This document shows, in pieces, positions 59,601 to 64,000 of a stretch of DNA of 64,000 nucleotides. The stretch is taken from the NCBI GenBank assembly GCA_030248135.1, contig JASANC010003482.1, positions 23,975-87,974 on the forward strand, read 5' to 3'. Both the position numbers and the translations under genes were made by a program. The DNA comes from Theristus sp. LFF4_11. Its lineage: Eukaryota > Nematoda > Chromadorea > Monhysterida > Xyalidae. The notes beneath the pieces were generated by a model. That model had not been told where the DNA came from and did not search any database. It saw only the letters and a program-made list of their open reading frames with translations. Positions within the stretch are counted from its first letter, which is position 1; each line of letters opens with the position of its first letter.

Positions 59601-62600
59601 AAAAGAACGCACGCGCACCAGTCAAGCGACGCGGCGACAAGAGCGACGGTCGCGCGGGCGGCTGCGTGGCGGCCCAGTCGCTGGTGCGTCGTTTGCGGCC
59701 GAACCGCGCCATGTACGCCAACGCGTCCGTCGGCACGTCGCCGTGCTGCGACAGGGCACCGCCGCCGGCGCATGCGGACGGCGCCGCTTGGCTCGACTGC
59801 AAGACGGATCAGTCGTACGTGGCCAGTTCGCATTACAATGCAATCATGATGATGCAATTCTTGAGTGGCCATTTCGCATTGCAATTACATATTTACAACC
59901 CGTTCACACGTTTTTTTTCACGTCCGATCTCCGGACCGAATAAAGACGCGGTAAGTGCCATTCAGTTTTCTTTGTGTACCCGCCACGCACAGAAAACTCA
60001 ATGGCATTGTCGCCGGAGGCGAGAATGCGAACGAACGTTCCAGTCCCGTGAAGACAGTGCACCTCTGGTAAATCACAGTGATGTTGTGCGGTCAAAAACA
60101 AGCGCACACGCATAAGCTGACATGTAAATCGGATGGCGTGCGGTGCGGTGCGTGTTTGAGCAACATCTTCAAACCAGAACTTTACACTTTCTATGCAACC
60201 GGAGGCTAAAACAAATCACAACAAAGAAAACCAGCACTACAACACCACCCAACGATTATTTAACCGAAAAATAGGCGTCAGATCAGAGACACCTGAGAAT
60301 TCTGTAAAAACCCAAACCAGCACTCCCTACTGCACGAATACAATCACGTGACGCATGCTTTGTGCGGGCGTCACTGTGAGAGCGGCGTCTGTCCTGCATA
60401 GAAAACACGCAGCACGTGTGATCACCGACCAATCAGCTGACTGTCTGTAATTTTCCGACTGTACCTGCGATTGCGCCTGGTGCGCATCAACCGTGAATAA
60501 GGCGGCATTATTGGCGGTCGCTGGTGAGTCCAGCATCGAGTCGCCTTCCATGGTCGCGAGCTGCTGATTCAGTGCGGCAGCGGAGATCGTCGTCGGGCTG
60601 GTCAACAACGCCGACAGATAGACACCGCCGTCTGAGGCACGTCGCATGCCCGTGTAGCCGGTCGGCGCTTGCTGGTAGCCTGCAAGGCACATCCATGCGC
60701 ACAACATTCCATCTCACAACACAACGTCGTCTCACAGCTCATTCATGCGGCGAAATACAGCAATCCAGCACGTCATGTTCTCTTTAGAACATGTGCTCGT
60801 TCATACAAGCCAGCCATAAGTAATGCGCAACGCAGATAGCGATCGAGCTCAATCGTGCTCCAGTGTTAGAAACAGAAACTGTTTCATTCGGCACCGTCGC
60901 CTGGGTGGTGTAGCGCGTCACACACTTGTGTCTGTGCGTTCGGGGGATCGAGCCCCGCCGAGCGGTGTATAGGCACTGAGTGACAGAGAGAAAAACACGA
61001 TAGGCTCGCTGCGTTCCCTGTACACCTGTCTCGGTTAGCCCCGTCTTAAGAACATCGCCTAAAATCAGCGCACTTGCAAATGAAAACCGGTTCGAAACCA
61101 GTCAGCTGTGCTGTGCACACAGCCAAAAACTGCTGCGGCTTAGCGACGAACGCACCAGGCGTCAGATTCGCGGTCGGACTGAGCCACGCCTGCTGCGGCA
61201 CGTTCGCGTTGTTCGCGCTCATGTCGATCGGCGCGAGCCCGCCGGCGGCCGCGTGTTGGCGCATTTTGGTCAACTCCGACAGCAGACTGCTCGTCTGGTC
61301 GGCATTGGCGTGCTGCTGCTGCTGTTGCACGGCGGTCAACAGGTTGAGCTGGTTGTTGTGCATGTGGTACAGCGGGTACGGCCCGTTCATGCTCGGCTCC
61401 TAGTGCAAACGAAGCACATCGATTGGACGACTTTGGAATTACAATTGAATTGATTTGAGAATGGATCGGTCGATTTACGAATGAATCTGTTGTTTCACTT
61501 AAAAATCGATCGATTAAAACTGCGGAACATGAACAAATCGCAAACTAGCAACACAAATGGCAACTGAGCAACACAAATCACAAGTGAGCGGCTGCCCCAT
61601 CCCCACCCCCCCCCCCCACCCAACGCCCCAGTGTACCTGCAGTGCGCCCAGGCGCAGTCCGCACGCGGACATTTGATGCAACTGCAGCAGTTGACTCTGC
61701 TCGGCGGTGCCGGTCAGCGCTGCGGGCGCACGGAACGCACTGGCCGCCAACAACGACGTCTGCTGGTGCGTGTGCTGCTGCTGTTGCTGTTGCTGACCGA
61801 CGTGCGATGGAATGATGTATGGCGCAGCTGTATTGGTGCATGCACAGGTTGTATTGTATTGTCTATTCGTTTCGCAATGCAACTCAGTGCGTTTGCAGAT
61901 TGCGGGAAAAACCATCGCTCCATGCTTGACGCGGCATTTCAGAATTGTCCAACTGTCGCGGTGCCATCTAAGGCGCAGCATTGGACGTCGGGCATCCGCC
62001 CGCCTGCGCATGCTGATCCGTGCCGCGACGCATTACGAAGGCTTGCGGCAATGTTTCTCACCGTCGTAAACTGTGCGACGGTTTGGCCGGAACGTGGCGG
62101 TGCACGTGCCGCCATGGGCGATGTGCACGCGGCCGGTTGACGCCACGGAGACTTGCGGCACAATCAATGTTCACTGCATGGTTGCATGGCAAGTGCTGCA
62201 CCACTTGGGCAGGCGGAAAGTGCAACACGTTGCCCCAACACCGTTATCAGCACCATAAATTCACCATATGGCCGTAAATTCACCATGTGCACGCAGGCTC
62301 CACCCACGTTCCACCCACACCATCGCGCGCTGATTCGACCAAAGGCGTCTCGCAATAAAACCAATCCAAAACTAGGTGGGTGGGATGTATCGAGTCTCTT
62401 ACAGTTCTGCGACTGAACGCGTTTGCAGACGTGCGGCGAAAAGAAAAACGCACGAACCGAGTGCGGCCGGGCCGAGCGAATGCCGCCGTGACATCATCGG
62501 CCCGCCTCTTGTCGGCCGTGCACTCGGCTGCTGCTGCTGCTGTGCTGCGGCGTGCGTCGCGCCGAGCGATGCGCCTGAATCACGACGACGCCGTCGGTTG

Positions 62601-63665
62601 TATTGATTCATGGCGGCGACGGCCGCTGTTGGCCGGGGCGACGTTGACGCCACCGCGTGCTTCTGCTGGTGCGCGCGCATGACCGCCGTTGGTAGGAGAC
62701 CCTGATTGGACAAGACCGACACGTGTATAGCGCCTGTTTGTTTGATTGTGTCCAATTGAAATGACGTCATCATTGGTGCTCGCAAAACGCGCGCTCGTTC
62801 ATGCACAGCAACACGGACATCATCGTTTGGCTGATCTTTTCACGAGAAAAACATCAATACATGGATGTGATCAAAGGAGTGAATGAAACTGAAATTCGAA
62901 TTCTGGTGATGCTGGCGCATGACAAGTGATAGTTGTTTAAAGCATATTGCGTCATTTCGGTTTGAAAAGTTCGGCATAAATCGACAGCGCACGTTTGCTT
63001 TTAAAACCACGGTAAAAAACAAAATGAACGGTGATTTTTTGCTTTCTGCTTTTTTGACTCCGGTTCCACAAAAGATTGAGCACACACGATGATCACTGAT
63101 TACGACTGCGAAAGTAATCGTGAAAGTTTTGCGGCAAATGTGACTGCACCAACTCTGCCACTCGACGTCGCGCCATCCGAGTCTTCCGTGCTGCTGTCAA
63201 ACTCATCCTCCTCCGGGCTGCTTTCGTCGTCCGACGAACACAAATGCTGAAAAAATACACGGTTTTGCACAAGAAAACAACGAATTCTAAAGCAGCACTA
63301 CAAGCTATTTTACTCTTGAATTGTACTCTATCGTTCTATTTTGGAAAGAGAGCGCATCACCGGCATCATTGTAAACAACTTTGACACATCGAGTGTGGGA
63401 TTCGAACCAACGCCCCCACTCGCTGGTATCTGAATCGGCTCCGAGTGCTTTTCGACTACTTGATTCAATGTTATGAGTGAGTTCACTTTCCAATTTCCAA
63501 GCCGAATCAATTAATCAGTGAACGCCACATTATGCCATTCACACACCTCCGTTGACGAATCGACGTTGCGCGTGAGACTCAAACGCGCGAGATCACTGAC
63601 TGCAGACAGGTTGACGCTGACGTTGTTGTGGAAACGACCGAACGACGCCGGCGGACTGCCGAGCT
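56629..63665 (-). CDS. AMPK-related kinase (SIK/MARK-like), C-terminal regulatory half, 5' part off window
   Basis: Twelve exons, all phase-consistent, encode about 814 C-terminal residues: 63547-63665, 63154-63246, 62458-62701, 62062-62151, 61637-61827, 61099-61399, 60465-60679, 59619-59796, 58684-58832, 57955-58109, 57448-57613, 56629-57171. No kinase domain is in view; it would lie beyond 64000. The region is a disordered, Gln/Ala/Ser-rich tail with at least five basophilic phospho-/14-3-3-type sites: RRRRRDSG, SRRHSLG, MRRASDGG, KRRTSD, LRRASSP. RRASDGG is the motif I associate with SIK2/SIK3 PKA sites. An acidic SSDDESSPEEDEFDSS block is near the start. The last about 45 residues (VRAEIGIGAC…LSFRHIDGD…YQQLCGELIRALR) look like the end of a KA1 domain, more typical of MARK/PAR-1, so the subfamily is open. 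An in-window poly-Q (Q7) is at exon 61637-61827. Confidence 0.6.
57690..57878. mobile_element. Palindromic MITE, family C, diverged (kinase intron)
   Basis: CGAACGTGTCGGACCGAGAT, ATGTCATTTTGCTTCAAAAACG, TTTGTCACGCACAGGC on the left arm; ACATGACGTCATCTCCGG and GGACACGTTCGAAG on the right. Same layout as 35463-35686 with substitutions. Confidence 0.65.
58871..59059. repeat. 50-bp perfect direct repeat flanking an A/T tract
   Basis: TTGGTGATGAATGACACTAT through GAAACGCTACAGT occurs at 58871-58920 and 59010-59059 without a mismatch. The 89 bp between contain GAGATGTCAAG followed by long A and T runs. It lies in a kinase-gene intron next to the exon acceptor at 58833. Confidence 0.85.
59270..59400. 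mobile_element. Fragment related to the hAT-like element at 23602-24324
   Basis: GTCAAAGAAAATTTTTGTCG, AACTTTCGAAAAATTATGCC and TTTTCAGGGCACATTA match 24155-24220 closely, followed by an A21 run. Ends not defined. Confidence 0.6.
60338..60464. mobile_element. Palindromic MITE, family A, at a kinase-gene 5' splice site
   Basis: On the minus strand it begins TACAGTCGGAAAATTACAGA right after the exon's CAG plus G, giving the donor CAG|GTACAGTCGG. Inside are CAGCTGATTGGTCGGTGATC, ACACGTGCTGCGTG and the complementary AATCACGTGACGCATGC. The distal end is truncated. Confidence 0.75.
60899..61065 (+). mobile_element. tRNA-derived SINE, copy 3 (kinase intron)
   Basis: The head GCGCCTGGGTGGTGTAGCGC (A-box-like) is followed 35 bp later by GGGGATCGAGCCCC (B-box-like), then GAGCGGTGTATAGGCACTGA and a tail ending GGTTAGCCCCGTCTTAAG. 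It is the most complete tRNA-like head of the three copies. Confidence 0.78.
62740..63000. mobile_element. Palindromic MITE, family C, diverged (kinase intron)
   Basis: GTGTCCAATTGAAATGACGTCATC, then GCGCTCGTTCATGCACAGCA on the left arm. The right side (ATTGCGTCATTTCGGTTTG, GCGCACGTTTGCTTTTAAAA) keeps only parts of the family. Confidence 0.5.
63380..63462 (-). repeat. tRNA-like sequence (tRNA pseudogene or SINE head)
   Basis: Minus strand: AGTAGTCGAAAAGCACTCGG (weak A-box) … GGGGGCGTTGGTTCGAATCC. GGTTCGAATCC is a perfect B-box/T-loop core. The acceptor stem does not pair, so a functional tRNA is unlikely. It is located in a kinase-gene intron. Confidence 0.5.
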
Positions 63666-63703
63666 CTGCAACCAGCTTTACAAGTAGTACAACATCCTCT
63701 TGC

Positions 63704-63893
63704 TACATTCGAACTGTAAATTATTGGGAATCAGCTGATTGGTTGGTGGTCAGGGTCACGTGATGCATGCTTTCAGTGCAGAACGGCAGGATTCCAACAG
63801 ACGACGCTCCACGGCAATGCTTGCACAGCAGAGCTTGCATCACATGACCACCAACCAATCAGCTGGTTCCGCATAATTTAGAGTGCGACTGTA
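63704..63893. mobile_element. Palindromic MITE, family A (kinase intron)
   Basis: Left end TACATTCGAACTGTAAATTA, then CAGCTGATTGGTTGGTGG, GTCACGTGATGCATGC; right arm CTTGCATCACATGACCACC, CCAACCAATCAGCTGG and terminal complement of TACAGTCGCACTCTAAATTA. A near-complete copy. Confidence 0.8.
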
Positions 63894-64000
63894 GATGAAC
63901 GTCGAACCGCAACAGTATAGTTGACAAAGGCGATACTCAGTGATATGTAATGTAAGGACTGTGCTCTATTCTAATGCGTGTGTCGTGTGGTCTGCTGTTT

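Noticed and set aside
63380..63462. Functional tRNA gene on the minus strand
   Set aside because: The T-loop/B-box is perfect but D-arm and acceptor stem do not pair convincingly; kept only as tRNA-like repeat.

Overview
The window is animal nuclear DNA. It holds spliced genes with GT-AG introns, no operons, and a dense load of short DNA transposons and SINEs. The gene set (GFM2, NEMP-type envelope protein, AGTRAP-like, rhodopsin-class neuropeptide GPCR, TSR3, AMPK-related kinase tail) fits a bilaterian invertebrate. I cannot fix the phylum from sequence alone. Exon models were built by hand from ORFs, splice dinucleotides and reading-phase consistency. Exon lengths sum to whole codons in every complete gene except at one GFM2 junction.

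Layout. 1-1.83 kb: first coding exon of an unrecognised low-complexity protein (minus). 1.8-10.9 kb: no gene, several repeats. 10.94-17.27 kb: GFM2, mitochondrial ribosome-recycling elongation factor (minus, 15 exons). 17.87-23.47 kb: BAR-like coiled-coil protein (minus), with a 1155-bp hAT-like element in an intron. 23.47-24.64 kb: divergent promoter region, mostly a 723-bp hAT-like element. 24.64-25.56 kb: AGTRAP-like membrane protein (plus). 26.93-32.70 kb: NEMP/TMEM194-like nuclear-envelope protein (plus, 10 exons). 33.35-34.33 kb: 98-residue one-TM protein (plus). 34.84-39.72 kb: peptide GPCR with a third intracellular loop of about 450 residues (minus). 42.18-45.88 kb: M4 (thermolysin-type) secreted metalloprotease in 12 exons (minus). 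46.5-50.2 kb: G-tract, 367-bp satellite and inverted GCGGCG-rich repeats. 50.37-54.02 kb: TSR3 (plus), its last coding exon split by a 1655-bp hAT-like element with an 8-bp target duplication. 56.63-63.67 kb: C-terminal half of a SIK/MARK-type kinase (minus, continues past the window).

The genes are not one pathway; they are ordinary housekeeping and signalling genes. The notable biology is the mobile DNA. Four hAT-like elements carry perfect 8-bp target duplications, at least three families of short palindromic elements populate introns, and in three introns the 5' splice site is the first bases of a palindromic-element terminal repeat. Together with the TSR3 exon insertion this points to DNA elements remodelling gene structure, possibly introner-like. 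The M4 protease is a candidate for ancient acquisition from bacteria.
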